Program-made: the position numbers and the translations under genes
Notes under the pieces: generated by a model
Database searches by the model: none
Told to the model about the DNA's origin: nothing
What the model saw: only the letters and a program-made list of their open reading frames with translations
Part shown: positions 46,991 through 58,462 of the stretch, piece by piece
Numbering within the stretch: position 1 is the stretch's first letter
Layout: each line of letters begins with the position of its first letter
From: Argentina anserina
Lineage: Eukaryota > Streptophyta > Magnoliopsida > Rosales > Rosaceae
Length of the DNA: 64,000 bases
Reading direction: 5' to 3'
Assembly: GCF_933775445.1 (NCBI RefSeq)
Contig: NC_065875.1
Location: 15,451,001-15,515,000 of the forward strand

Positions 46991-49697
46991 TATTGGGGTC
47001 CCATGTAACCCAAAAAACGTCTAATTTAAAAACCATATGAGTTGTAAACATTTACCATTCAAGTTACGTATAAAGTAAATAAAATTCTCAAAATATCATC
47101 TTGTAAACAAGGAATATGAGAAAGTTTATTGAATATCAATGTTTAATACAACACAAACAAACTTCTAATTCCACTAAATGACTATAACCAAAGTTGATTG
47201 AGAACATGACAATGTCAACATCATACTTGAAAAATAGAAATAAAATATAGTCAAAATAGATTGACTAATCAAATATTCATACCAATTGTGCATATGAGAT
47301 AGGGCGGAGCCTTAGTCTGAGGCTCAAAATCTGCTAACTTGAGAATAGAAGAATGTTGCGTTTTCATCTCCAAAGTTCTCTCAATATAAATAGATACAAG
47401 GGCAAAATGGGGCTTGTGTTTCTTAGATGTGGAGCATGCATCAATGTCGACTATGGTAAGACAACATCATAGATGTAAATTGAATCACTTGTTAAGTACA
47501 TATGTCCCATAGAATTTTCTATTTTGTTATCTTTTGTCAACAAATAGTGATGGTTCAGAGTAGTGAATTTCAACTCAAATAAATGAGTATGAAGATCTTG
47601 GAATTATCGTCCATAGACATGAGTTAAAAAAAACTAAAAAATTCAAGTAACAGTCGCGATGGCGATGCATCCACAAGAAACGAGAGTTGTATTGGTTTCG
47701 AATAAATGAAACAATTAAAATATTAAACTAAAATTAGAAGGATTGTGATATATATGGTCACAAAATAATCGATGCATAACGGCGATTCTCATGATCTCAC
47801 CCAAAACAACAGTGCACTAAGCGACCACACGAAATCGATGAACTTCTCTTTAAATAATAACGTGACTCCCCTAGGACCGTCACACGAAAAACGTCGACCA
47901 AGAGGGGAACTATATCCTTCTTGGGTCTCATCGGCGCTGTAAGATGGCACAGACTAAAGACATGAATAAAACTAATAGCGCCTGATAATTTATATATATA
48001 CGTTCAAAAACAACAATTTTAAGAAAAGATTACTTGGTAGTCTGTGAAATAAACCGCATTAATTGAGATAGTCTCTAAATTAATTTTCATGCAGAAAAGT
48101 TGCTAGCCGAAGTCCTTTTTGATCTTTGTATAGATGACAGAGAATTTTTTTTGAGAATGTGCTAGAAACTGTGTGCAGATTGCAAAGTAGTAGCTTTCAT
48201 CTCTTGCTATATGTCATCACTATATCATTTTTTCTATACGAGCATGTGAAATATAGTAATAAAACTAAAACGTGTAAATAAAATAGGAAAAAGAAAAGGA
48301 AAGAGAAAAAAAGTTTAAATAGGCTTATTGGGCTCGGTAGAGTCTGAGGCCCAAAGGGGTTGCTGGGTTAGCAGAAGCCTAGGTCGAGGCCGGGTCGGAC
48401 CCAAAAGAACGGGTCGAGCGGAGGCTGCATTCTGGAGCTCTCGATCTGCAAATTTGGATTGAAAAACCGTTGTTGAGATCGATGCAAAAGGCCGACTCCA
48501 GGACAACGTCGAAGTTGACGACCAGGGCAACAGAGGCGGCGGTCGAGGGTGCCCATAACACTAGGGTCATACGACGACCGGGTTGGGTCGTGACGGGGTA
48601 GTCGCGGAGGCGGCGTTAGGAGGATCGCTGACGACCTGTGTTGTCGTTCTGGGCTCGGCGGTGGAGGAAACCAGGTCGGCGAGTAGGTCGAGCAGGTTTT
48701 CAAGGCAGCCGGAGGGGATAGCGTTGGCTCGGACGTGGAGGACCCAGATCAAAAGGGATAGGGTTAGTTGGCATGAAATGACACATGTTAATATATTAAT
48801 GGGGAACAAGTAAGGGAATAGGATATTTGGGGACATAGGATTAGCTGCCCAAGATTGGAGATTTGGATTGGCCTGACCATGTGGTAGCAGTAATCCAGAG
48901 GGCTATTCCTGTGTGCCGAGGCATGTCCAGGTTAGGAAAAACCGAGAAACTGTTTGAGGCCTCAGTTTTTGGTTGTATTAATTTTCCAATCGGAAATATC
49001 AGTTTTTTTCTCTGCCTTGAAATGATCGATTGGCCACTGCAGGTCCACAAGACTCACAGTGCTCAAACTTGAAGAGATTAATCAAGAGATGGCTTTGTGG
49101 ATAGGAAAGTTACAAAGAGAATAGGAACCCAGGAAGGATCAATGATCATCTTGGTTGAGTCATATTGCTTGGTTTGTTTGTTTTGCAAGAAAGAAAAGGA
49201 ACGCAAAATGGCCGAACTTGATGATGACCTACTTTGTTTTCATTTAGACTACTTGCATCGGCTGATCTTGTAAACGTCAATGTGTGTTGTAGTTTTCACA
49301 TTGCACTTTTAGTTTTCAAAACGTTTTGATTTCATCTTGAAGTAACGAAAAAGATATTGAACTTTGAAAATTCATCGATTTGTGCTTGAAACTTGAAAGG
49401 GTCGATAACGGGCTCGGGTGATGTTGAAGGCTAGCTAAAAGGTACGTTGTTCCAAGTGATCAGTTAGATTCGACCTCTACAATAATATTCGAGGTTCTTC
49501 ATACAGGTTAATTAGTCAGTTTCGACGCTTAAGATCGAGTCTTCTAAGATCCTGTTATGATTTCATAAATAGGTTTGCTGTACCTTTGCTCATGCTTAAC
49601 TCGAGCTGCAAGTGTTCATGGCCATTCCGACCTCTCTTCCAAATTAAGAATCGTATATGAGTATTACTTTGGCGATTACTGAAGCATGTTCATCTAT
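46991..49697. other. Intergenic, partly GC-rich repeat-like DNA, no gene
   Basis: From 48,330 to 48,780 a GC-rich block carries overlapping frames on both strands without any recognisable domain. Its composition resembles the retroposon body at 14.5-15.4 kb. The rest is AT-rich. Confidence 0.35.
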
Positions 49698-50500
49698 CTA
49701 GCTAGTAGGGATGGACTTTTTGACACCGAAAAAACCGAAACCGGCCATAACCGAACCGCACCGAAATCGAGAAACCGGAACCGAACGGAATCACTGCGTC
49801 GGTGTCAGAAACCAAACCGAACCGAGTAATTGGTGCCGGTTATCGGTTTCATGCTTTCAAAAAACCGGTAGAAACCGAACCGAACCGAGAATTGACATTT
49901 AAGGTTATAACTTGTATTTGATGAACATATGTAATCGATTGGGTGTTTATGCAAAACATAGATTTGGTAATAAATATATACATGTATAGATATGTGATTT
50001 TGTACAGGGTAATATATGATTTTGATTTTTGTATGTGTACAATTATGCATGCAGAGATCTAATGTAATGTTTTTGGGTTTTGTCAACTAGCCCTCATGTT
50101 AAGACAAGTCTGAACATCCGGTGATGAAACTCATGGGGTTTAATGTTTATTTTGGTTAACTTGTTGTGTTTCAGCAAAACACTATTTTTGTTTACTTAAT
50201 ATTTGAGTTCTTGATATTTGGTGAATATAACTTAATTAAAGTATTGAACTTGTAGCTTACTCCTTCACTTTTAATCTTTTTATTTTCACTAGTCAAGTAC
50301 GAAATGTCAATAAGGATAGTAGGTTTTATAACCGAAACAAAACCGAAACCGAATCGAATTATAGGTTAACCGAAACCACGATTTCTATGTATATTTTTCG
50401 ATTTCGGTTTTAGAAAACATGAAACCGAAAATTCGGTGTCAGTTTTCGGTTAGTGCTCATAAACCGAACCGTTGGCACCGAGTCCAGCCCTACTAGCTAG
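49698..50500. mobile_element. hAT MITE with CTAGCTAG target duplication
   Basis: CTAGCTAG occurs at 49698-49705 and 50493-50500. Between them lies a 787-bp element whose ends are inverted repeats: TAGGGATGGACTTTTTG on the left and TAGGGCTGGACTCGGTG as the reverse complement of the right. Both subterminal regions are filled with AACCGAAACCGAA words in opposite orientation. An 8-bp duplication and TAGGG termini are the signature of hAT elements. There is no transposase. Confidence 0.9.
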
Positions 50501-50879
50501 TCCTTTCAAGATTTAAAAAAGTGGCAAGGTCTTTAACAGTTGTATTGCTTGCTAAGACGAAGAAAGGAAAAGTAACATGCATGCATGATGGTATTTTGCA
50601 TTTTCAATGTCCAATAAATAGTGGCAAGGTCAGAGTTACTGCGAGCAACTGGGTTATAAAATGAGGAAGTGTCCGAGTTGAGACCAATCATTCATTCAGA
50701 TAGATGGGGGTAAACTAATGAGCTCGGATATTAATGAAACTGGAGGGTGGTTCCAGCCTTTCAGCTCAATCTGTTGGGATAGCTATTGCCCCAACGTACA
50801 AATGCTCATTAACTTGTACTAATCATCTCAAAAACTTCATGTAAATAATTACTGACTTTCTCACACTCATAGGGTATGG
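50501..50879. other. Short gene-free spacer
   Basis: AT-rich DNA between the hAT MITE and the LINE fragment. Nothing recognisable. Confidence 0.4.
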
Positions 50880-51330
50880 GCAGTTTCTACTTTCTAATCA
50901 CATAAAAATAGGGAGAGATAGCATTACCTTGCCTTAGTCCTCTAGAAGGAACAATATTTTCCATCGGATCACCATTAACAATATAAGAGTAGGGCCGTTT
51001 TCATACCTAACATAATCTGACAAACCCATTCCACACAGAAACCCAACCGCAAAAGCCTAGTTTCAAGAAAACACCACTCTATTATGTCCTAGGCTTTTCT
51101 CTTACGTACCATACCAACCTTGCCTCTATGTCTCTTTTTTAAGCAATGTGAAATTTCGAAAGCTAAAAAAAAGTTATCATAAACTAATATTCCGGAATTA
51201 AACGCACTATGAAACTGGGAAATAATATCATTAAGAAGAAGGTTGAACCAATTAGCCAACAATTTCGATCTAATCTTATAAATGACGTACGTTGCATAAG
51301 ATGATACGCCCAACCCAAAAACAAGCCAAA
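50880..51330 (-). pseudogene. LINE (L1-type) reverse-transcriptase fragment
   Basis: The minus strand reads, in two frames, pieces of a plant LINE reverse transcriptase in the correct order. First comes YKIRSKLLANWFNLLL...SQFHSAFNSG (about 51300-51180), corresponding to the conserved region before the active site. Then comes IVPSRGLRQGNAISPY (about 50965-50918), the hallmark block after it. The catalytic YADD is not present in the window. Stops and shifts show that it is dead. Confidence 0.7.
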
Positions 51331-51603
51331 ACACCAATGAAGGGACAACAAGTACCAACTTGAACTACCAACTCTCAACGTCGTCGTTTCATCTTTGAAG
51401 TCCAAACTAACACCCCATCCCTTACCCAAATGACATGAAGAGACACCCCTCCCAACCCTTAGATTCAAAGTCGCCCAATCCAAGAGCCATGATCATCCGC
51501 ACTCTGGCCACGTAAGCCACCCTCATTGGCTGTGACAAACACCCTCTTACCAGTCCGACAACTCTCTCGGTTTACCAAATCAGCTTTCAACAAGTCGAGG
51601 AGA
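51331..51603 (+). promoter_or_regulatory. Upstream region and leader of the Rossmann-fold gene
   Basis: Frame is open from 51526 to the ATG at 51604, so an upstream non-ATG start cannot be excluded. The ATG at 51604 (GGAGAATGGCC) is the first good one. No clear TATA box was seen. Confidence 0.35.
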
Positions 51604-54430
51604 ATGGCCACCATTGCTGTTGCTTGCTTCAGTTATCTCACAGCTCCCATCACCAGAACTCAAGGACTTTCTGGGTATTTCCCAATTCTCTCCTACCCTT
51701 TCTACACCCAATTCAGAACCTCCTTCTCTGCCTCCATGGCCACCCCAATCCATGTCTCTGCTTCTTCTTCATCATCATCGTCGTCACCCGCCATTGGTAA
51801 AGTTCCCATATTTCTCCCTCCCCCGTTTATATTTTAACTAAATATTACATTTTTTTTACTGAAGTTTACATTTTTACCATGTTTGATTGGTTGGATTGGT
51901 GAAAGGAGCAGATGAAAACAAAGGTGGAGGCTTTTCTGGAATGGTGGGAGCAAATGACCTGTTGATTGTTGGGCCTGGAGTACTAGGGCGTTTAGTAGCA
52001 GAGAAATGGCGGGAGGTAGTTGTCTTTTTGTCACTACTTTTTTGATTGATGATGGTGAATAACGTAGTCAGAATTTAGCTCCATTTTGTATTGGTTTAGT
52101 GATTCTGGAGTTTACAGGATCATCCGGGTTGTGAAATATATGGACAAACTGTGACAGTTGATCACCATGAGGAGTTGATTAAGGTGGGGATTAATCCATG
52201 TTTGAAGGGGACTAAAACGGATCATAAGTTTCCTAATGTTATTTTCTGTGCTCCACCATCTAGAACCTCGGATTATCCCGGTGATGTTCGGTGAGTGTTT
52301 GCATCGATTTGTAGTTAATTGAGTTGGAGATATCCTTGAAAGTGGTAGTTGGTAATTGCGGCGGCTTGTTTTTTGATCATTAGGCCTTTGTATGGTAGGA
52401 TAGCTTGTGATAGTGGTGATAATTTTTTTTGTGTTTTTTCAATAGAGTGGCGGCTTTGAACTGGAATGGTGAAGGTTCATTCTTGTTCACATCAAGCTCT
52501 GCACCGTTTGATTGCAACGACAACAGTCCTTGTGATGAGGTTAGCTCATATTTCTTATGGTACCAAATCTTTTGGGGGTAAAGAGCCTTACTTGTGCACA
52601 TTTCCTTTGGGGTTTTATCTTTTGAATTGATGCTGCCATAGTGCTTTAGTGATATAGAGAAGATTTAGCTGCGTTCAATTCAAATTCTTTATTTTTATTT
52701 TTATTTGTCATGGTGTCCATATTCTTTTTTGTGCAGGACTCTCCAGTGGTGCCGATAGGAAGGAGCCCCAGGACTGACATTCTTCTTAATGCAGAGAAAG
52801 TAGTTTTGGAGTTTGGTGGCGTTATTCTTAGATTGGCAGGGCTTTACATATCCTTTATGGAAGTTAAATTCTGAATACATTACTAGAATATTACTTGTCC
52901 AAATTGAAAGTGACCTTGACTATGTCTACAAAGCAGATAGAGGTGCCCATGTTTATTGGTTATCGAAGGGGACTGTGGATGCAAATCGAGATCATATTCT
53001 GAACCTCATACATTACGAGGTGATAATATCATCCTGTTGTATTTTGGATTATGATATATTATCTAATGTAGTTCAAGTAATATGTATTATTCTCTCCCAC
53101 GTATATTATATTACAGTTCTATACTTCTAGTATGTCTTCCTGGCTTCAATTTACTCTGTTCAGTTTTGGGTTTTCTTCTGATAATTAGAATTACTTTTCT
53201 CCTGGCTTTATATTACCACATTGTCAGTAATATATTTATATTTTTGTTCCTCTGTATGACTGTATCAGTGTTATAATGTGGTTGATTAAAAACTTAATTG
53301 CTTTCGTACAGGATGCAGCTTCCTTATCTGTTGCAATCTTAAAGAAGCGATTACGTAGTCGGATTCTCTTGGGTTGTGACAATCATCCACTGTCCAGGTT
53401 TTAATCTTTACACTGTTTGATGCCCTTAAAAACTGTTGGTCAATTTACTTCAGCATACTGTGAACCAGAGTGTGTACATGTATATGGTGATTTAAATCTT
53501 TTCAGAGGATTTATTGTTTATTTTGTTCCGCATTTCGATGAAGTGCTATAATTAAATTTTCAACTGAATCAAATCTCTTGTTACTATGACATCTACATCA
53601 TATGAAGATAGTATTTACATATTCTCCTTTTCATAGAATTTGTCTACATTGGATCCCTTTGATTATCTGGGCTGGAATTATGTGGATGATTAAAGTGTTA
53701 ATTCTAATGTTGGATCAACCTATTACTGGAAAATCTTACTTTGATGTCAAGTGATCCTGTTTCATACACAAGCCATCTGCACACACATAAATAGTTTTTT
53801 GACACTGATTCTTATTTTACACATCCGTTTGATAACCTAAAGCATCTGTGGCCTTTGCAGGAAAGAAGTGATGGACTTGGTCAATAAAAGTGGGAAATTT
53901 ACCGAAGTGTTTGACAGTTTTACAGGTAAGCTTCTTAGTAGTATTTCATATAAATATTTGAAGGGGGATTCAAATCTTTCCAGCTTGTTTAGAGAACTTA
54001 GTTTGAGATTTTTACAGAGGAGAAATATTATGGAAGAAAAGAAAGCATTTCTAGACTTTACTTGGCATGGAGAGAGATAAAATTTAATTTAAAGTCATCA
54101 AAATGGAAAAAAGTGGGTGAGAAGACTTGTTAAGGGTCCAAAATCTCTCTTCTTTCCATTTCCCCTTTATAAAGGGAAAAATTTATAGCTTCATTTCTCA
54201 TATTTTCCTGCAGTGATGGTACTTTTTGTCCAAGACTAAGTTTTTGAAGTTCTTAAGTACTTGTTGTTTCTGAGTTCCAACTACTCAGTAGTTTGAAACT
54301 CATATGTAGTGGTGTTTATGCAGGAACTACTGATCCACTGGGTAAGAAATTGAACAACTCAAAAACTCGTTCAGAAATAGGGTGGGAACCTAAATACCCC
54401 AGTTTCGCTCAATTCCTCGAGAGTCTTTGA
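51604..54430 (+). CDS. NAD(P)-binding Rossmann-fold (SDR-like) protein, probably plastid-targeted
   Basis: Nine exons join without a break: 51604-51796, 51906-52015, 52118-52290, 52446-52539, 52737-52847, 52930-53019, 53312-53397, 53861-53925 and 54324-54430, giving 342 residues. Residues 1-60 are rich in Ser, Thr and basic residues with almost no acidic ones, like a plastid transit peptide. The dinucleotide-binding loop GPGVLG sits at 87-92 after a hydrophobic strand (DLLIVG). Further blocks are FPNVIFCAPPSRTSDYPGDV, FLFTSSSAPF, LRLAGLYKADRGAHVYWL and GWEPKYPSFAQFLESL, the last as in epimerase-like SDR proteins. I did not see a classical Tyr-x3-Lys pair, so a catalytic activity is not asserted. 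It looks like the Arabidopsis At1g19690 group, recalled from memory. Intron 5 is AT-AC (52848-52929); all others are GT-AG. No frame defect. Confidence 0.88.
52848..52929 (+). other. AT-AC U12-type intron
   Basis: The intron starts ATATCCTTT, the exact U12 donor consensus, and ends TCTAC. TGACCTTGAC at 52911-52920 fits the U12 branch site, with its A about 10 bases before the 3' end, the usual U12 distance. Only this junction keeps the frame: CTT TAC|AAA GCA encodes LYKADRG. No GT donor exists nearby that does so. At 82 nt it is short. Confidence 0.9.
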
Positions 54431-55130
54431 ACTATATCATTGGTAAGTATTGGTTGATATTGCCCATGGAATATTTGCGATGGAGATGCTGAACATGTAA
54501 AGTTTATTTGCAAATTTTGGAGATGCTGCAATGGCTTGGACATCTGTAGAGAACTGACAATTCTGGACCTCTTCAACCAGCATCCATGGAAACTGAGTAG
54601 CTAGTATGAAATTTAACTTCATGTATCTTTGTACAGGCAGCTTATATATCATTGGTCCCAATCAATCTCTTGATTAATTTTATCTCTGTTCTGTTGCATA
54701 AGATGTATCCACCTGCTTATGCACAAATATTGTTTCTCTTCATGAATTTATAGTATTGTATTCTGATTTGGGTGGAAATTCGATAATCTCTATAACATAA
54801 GCATTAATGGCTGAAATTTATTAATGCAACTTGTTGTTCAGTTTAGACATGATCCTTTTTTGAAGGTGGTGATGAAATATTTCTCTTTCTCTAATCATCC
54901 ATTTATGTTTCAACAGATGCTCATTTCCCTTTGTTTCATTATTTTCCATCAGCTCCCCCTTTTCTTTTACCCAGTAGAAAGAATTTTTTTGCTTCTGAAA
55001 AGCTGTCAACTTAGACAGAATTTGCTATCCGCCAGTCGATCTCCATTGATTTATATCCAGTTGGAGATGAAACAGTCCAACCATTCTCCCCTTTATGGGT
55101 TTCTTAAATACCAGTTGGCGATAAAGTCAT
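54431..55130. other. 3' flank of the Rossmann-fold gene
   Basis: 3' untranslated and intergenic DNA. A 138-codon plus frame (54824-55240) with many Phe/Leu/Ile residues overlaps it and runs into the duplicated unit; I do not recognise it and see no support. Confidence 0.35.
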
Positions 55131-55476
55131 GGAACTCCAAAGGAGCAAAGATTGTTTCTGTTACAAGAAATGTTGATTTACTATTATACTTAGCGGTAAA
55201 AGAAGGAACAGATGAGGAAAGACAACATTTTCTGCAGTAGTCAACTTGTTATACTAATCTAGCAATGTAGCGGGGACCAGGTCACGAGGCTATCAACCTA
55301 TCAGAGACAGGTCCGTACTAGAATGCAAATAAAGTATATGTTTCAAGTCAAGCTGACTTTGAGAGTTATGGTGTATATGTAGACAATTCTGAATCCTGGA
55401 TCTCATACTTGCACAAAGCTTGAAGCTTCTGCAACTTGACTTCATTGTTCATATACAGCTTGTAGGTGACATACGA

Positions 55477-55626
55477 ATGGGGAAGTTGTGCTGTTCAGTA
55501 GACGACGACGAAGGTCTTAGCCTCACGGCTGTTCTTGTGGTAATTGTGGTAGCTCTTGTTGTTATGACTCTGTTTGCCCCTCAGCCGCGGCGTGGAGGAG
55601 TTGTTGCAATATACCGCTGCTATTGA
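55477..55626 (+). CDS. Small single-pass membrane protein, 49 residues, copy 1
   Basis: The frame runs from ATG (55477) to TGA (55624). The start is MGKLCCS: Gly2 and Cys5/Cys6 could take fatty acids (myristate and palmitate), though the rest of the myristoylation consensus is imperfect. An acidic loop (DDDEG) follows, then one transmembrane segment of about 18 residues (16-33, LTAVLVVIVVALVVMTLF), a Pro/Arg-rich turn (APQPRRGG) and a C-terminal tail VAIYRCY. An in-frame upstream extension to 55420 is also open, but the copy at 57292 supports the MGK start. Topology by the positive-inside rule would put the Arg side in the cytosol. The function is unknown to me. Its best support is conservation with its neighbour. 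Confidence 0.6.
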   Translation: MGKLCCSVDDDEGLSLTAVLVVIVVALVVMTLFAPQPRRGGVVAIYRCY

Positions 55627-57291
55627 TCCGTCCAGGCATTTTCCTTACGACATTAACATCGTTGCTCTGTCATTTTATACATCAGTATTGCTTGAATTTG
55701 ATGTAAATGGTGTAATGTGCTCATTTTACCAGGTCTTGTAGTTATAATGTATTTTATTATGTAATAAGAGACATTCTTATACTTTTAGGATATGAAATTG
55801 TTAGTGTGCATTCTGGTTCATTTCCTTGTTATTCAACATTCCAACTTCACAAATCCAAGTAAAATTTTGGCCTTCTTAATGAACAATCCAGGATAATCTA
55901 TTGTAAACCGGAACCATACAAGTGATTTCTTGTGACATTCCATAAATACCAAGTGATTTCAATGATTCTTCATGAATCTGGGCTGTATTCTGGAGAAAAA
56001 AATGAGAGAACTTTTTCCTTGGGGATATCTCAAATCTCCTATGTTTGATCCAGAGGGAGAGGGAGCCAAGCAGTTTGACCCTCGAGTTTCAACTTTCTTG
56101 GTCTTCCTAACCTGCTTCAACTAGATTTATTAAATGTGATTAAGTTATAAAGTTGACAGGTAACGCATAACTTTCAAGAGCAAGACAATGTCTGGATGCT
56201 CAAATTGTGATTAGGAAAAGCAAATTACACATTCAATCTTAGACTTCGTTAATCGTTTCTGTTCTTCTTTACAAGATAATGACACCTTGCAGAAAGGACA
56301 CAACATTAAGAAATCAGTATGAGCGAACAAATTCCTTCTGGACCAATATATTAAGTACCAACTAATCCACATGCTTAATATGTTCACACTGGCTCAGACA
56401 TGGTAGGACTATTTTCGATTTGAATGTATCAATTATCAAACCATGAACCCATTTAGTACTGATCGATGAATGTAAAAAGTCCAGAGGCATAAGCAGCCGT
56501 AAGCCCATAAGCTTTGAAACTTGAATAAGAGCAGCTATAAGTCTATAACTACTGAAGCTTGCTTCTACACATGTAGCCATACTAGAGAATCGGTATGTTC
56601 AGCAATTCTGCTTACAAAAATACATGGACCATGAGACAAACACTAGTACAAGAGAAAACGAAGGTTTTGTTTTGGTTCTCTACATGAAAAAAAACACACT
56701 TAACATCATACAATTTATGTTTTTTCCATGAAAGACTGCGAAAGCATGAGAACTGCTTTCTTCATTTCGAAGTATCAACACCAGAAAATAAGGAAAAGTA
56801 GGATAGAATATAATCAATCACTAACCTCGCTTCAATTTGGTAGATGCAAATTGTGGGCATTTTAGAACAAAACTGAAAACTCTCCCAGCTGTATGGTTAG
56901 TTAGGTTGCTTGAAATTGAATTCATGAACATACCTGAGATGAATTCATGAAACTACAATGTGGGTGCAGACTCAGCAGAGATTATTGCTGTTGCAAGAAA
57001 TCTAGATTTTCTATGGTTGTTAAACGGTAAATGAAGGGATATAGAAGGAAGACTATAGTTTCTTCAGTGGTCAACTTGTTATATTACTTTAGCAGGGACC
57101 ATATTGGTACTATGAACCTATCTGAAGCAAGTCTGTATCATATTGGAATTGTAAGTCAAGATGACTTTGTGATTTTGTGTATAAGTAGCCAATTCTGAAT
57201 CGTAAACCTCACACCTGCACAAAGCTTGAAGCTTCTGCAACGTGAGTTCATAGTTCATATACAATTTTAAGCTTGTGTGGGTGACGTACTA

Positions 57292-57438
57292 ATGGGGAAG
57301 ATGTGTTGTTCAGGAGGTGATGGCGATGGCGGTCTTAACCTCACGGCTGTTGTTGTGGTGATCGTAGTTGCTCTTGTTGTTATGACTGTGTTTTTCCCTC
57401 CGCCACGACGCAGAGTTGCTATTTATCGCTGCTATTGA
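57292..57438 (+). CDS. Small single-pass membrane protein, 48 residues, copy 2
   Basis: The tandem paralogue of the frame at 55477. It starts MGKMCCS, has a Gly/Asp-rich loop in place of the acidic one, a hydrophobic segment LTAVVVVIVVALVVMTVFF, a Pro/Arg turn (PPPRRR) and the identical tail VAIYRCY. The frame is intact through several codon-length indels in the loop and turn relative to copy 1 (all multiples of three), which is the pattern expected of purifying selection. No upstream in-frame extension of similar sequence exists, which argues for this ATG. It is too short for many gene finders. Function unknown. Confidence 0.6.
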   Translation: MGKMCCSGGDGDGGLNLTAVVVVIVVALVVMTVFFPPPRRRVAIYRCY

Positions 57439-58462
57439 TCCAGACATTTTTCTCAAGACATAAACATTGTTGCTTTATAATTACTTCATACTCTAATATT
57501 GTCTGAATTTGATGCAAGCCATGTAATACTATCATGTTACAAGGACCCGGAGTTCTTTTCATTGTTTCCTCTCCTTTTTTTTATGTGATAAGAAGTTATT
57601 TTCATATGGATTATGTAGTTCGTTCCAATTTCATTCACAAATCACAGTAAACTTTGGTTATTTCCGTGATCAAATGTATGTATCGGCAAACTAGGAGAAC
57701 CAATCGTAAACAGAAAACATACAATTAATTTCATATGATATTCCATAAGCAGTGGTTTTTATGGTTCTTAATTAGTTCATGAATCTGATATTGTATTCTG
57801 GAAATATGGCTGGAGAAAAGGTGCATAAGGGAGAAAATCTATTGAGGGGATCCTTCCATGGGAATATATGAGAATATTACTATATATTAAACTCCAAAGG
57901 TTGATCTTGTGGGAACTAAATTACCAAGAAGAGTTTGAACTTTCCTAGTCTTCATAACCTGCTCCAACTTATATTGCTTATCTAATTATCAAACTCATCT
58001 TAGTTGACCGGCAAAACTCTCAAAAGCATGTCAATGTTTGGATGCTTAGATAGTTATTAGGCAAAGCCAAATCGAATATTTAGTCTAAAAATTCGATTGT
58101 TCTTCCGTTTTCTTCTCTACATGATGACAATGAGACCTTACAAAAAGCACATAAAGTTAAGCAATCATTATGACTAAAATTTGCTTCTGGATCAATACAG
58201 TAAGTATTGTTAAAACAAACAAAAAATCAATGTATTAAGTACTAACTAATCAGCATGCTTAACACAGGCCACACTTGAACACCATTATTTCTTTTTGGTC
58301 TAAAACACTTGAACACCATAGCCAGGATATAGTGGACTACTAACACTTTCTTTTGAGGATAAAAAGTTCCGAAAACCAACGCTCGGTCACTAATCTAGGA
58401 GTATCAAAGAACATTAGTTTAGTAGTACTGTACCAGAGGCATAAGCGGCCCATAAATCCCCA

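Larger units (their letters stand above)
55130..58250 (+). repeat. Tandem duplication of ~1.8 kb carrying two small membrane-protein genes
   Basis: Segments in the same order recur with an offset of about 1.8 kb. Examples are CAAAGCTTGAAGCTTCTGCAA at about 55415 and 57224, AGTTCAACTTGTTATA-type phrases at about 55240 and 57070, the two small genes, CATTCCATAA at about 55940 and 57750, and AATGTCTGGATGCT / AATGTTTGGATGCT at about 56188 and 58030. Divergence is substantial, so the duplication is old. Confidence 0.7.

Noticed and set aside
48315..48836. Proline/arginine-rich frames on both strands
   Set aside because: GC-rich repeat-like block; several overlapping frames, none with a domain.
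54824..55240. 138-codon plus frame after the Rossmann-fold gene
   Set aside because: Not preserved in the second copy of the tandem duplication, which has stops at the matching place.
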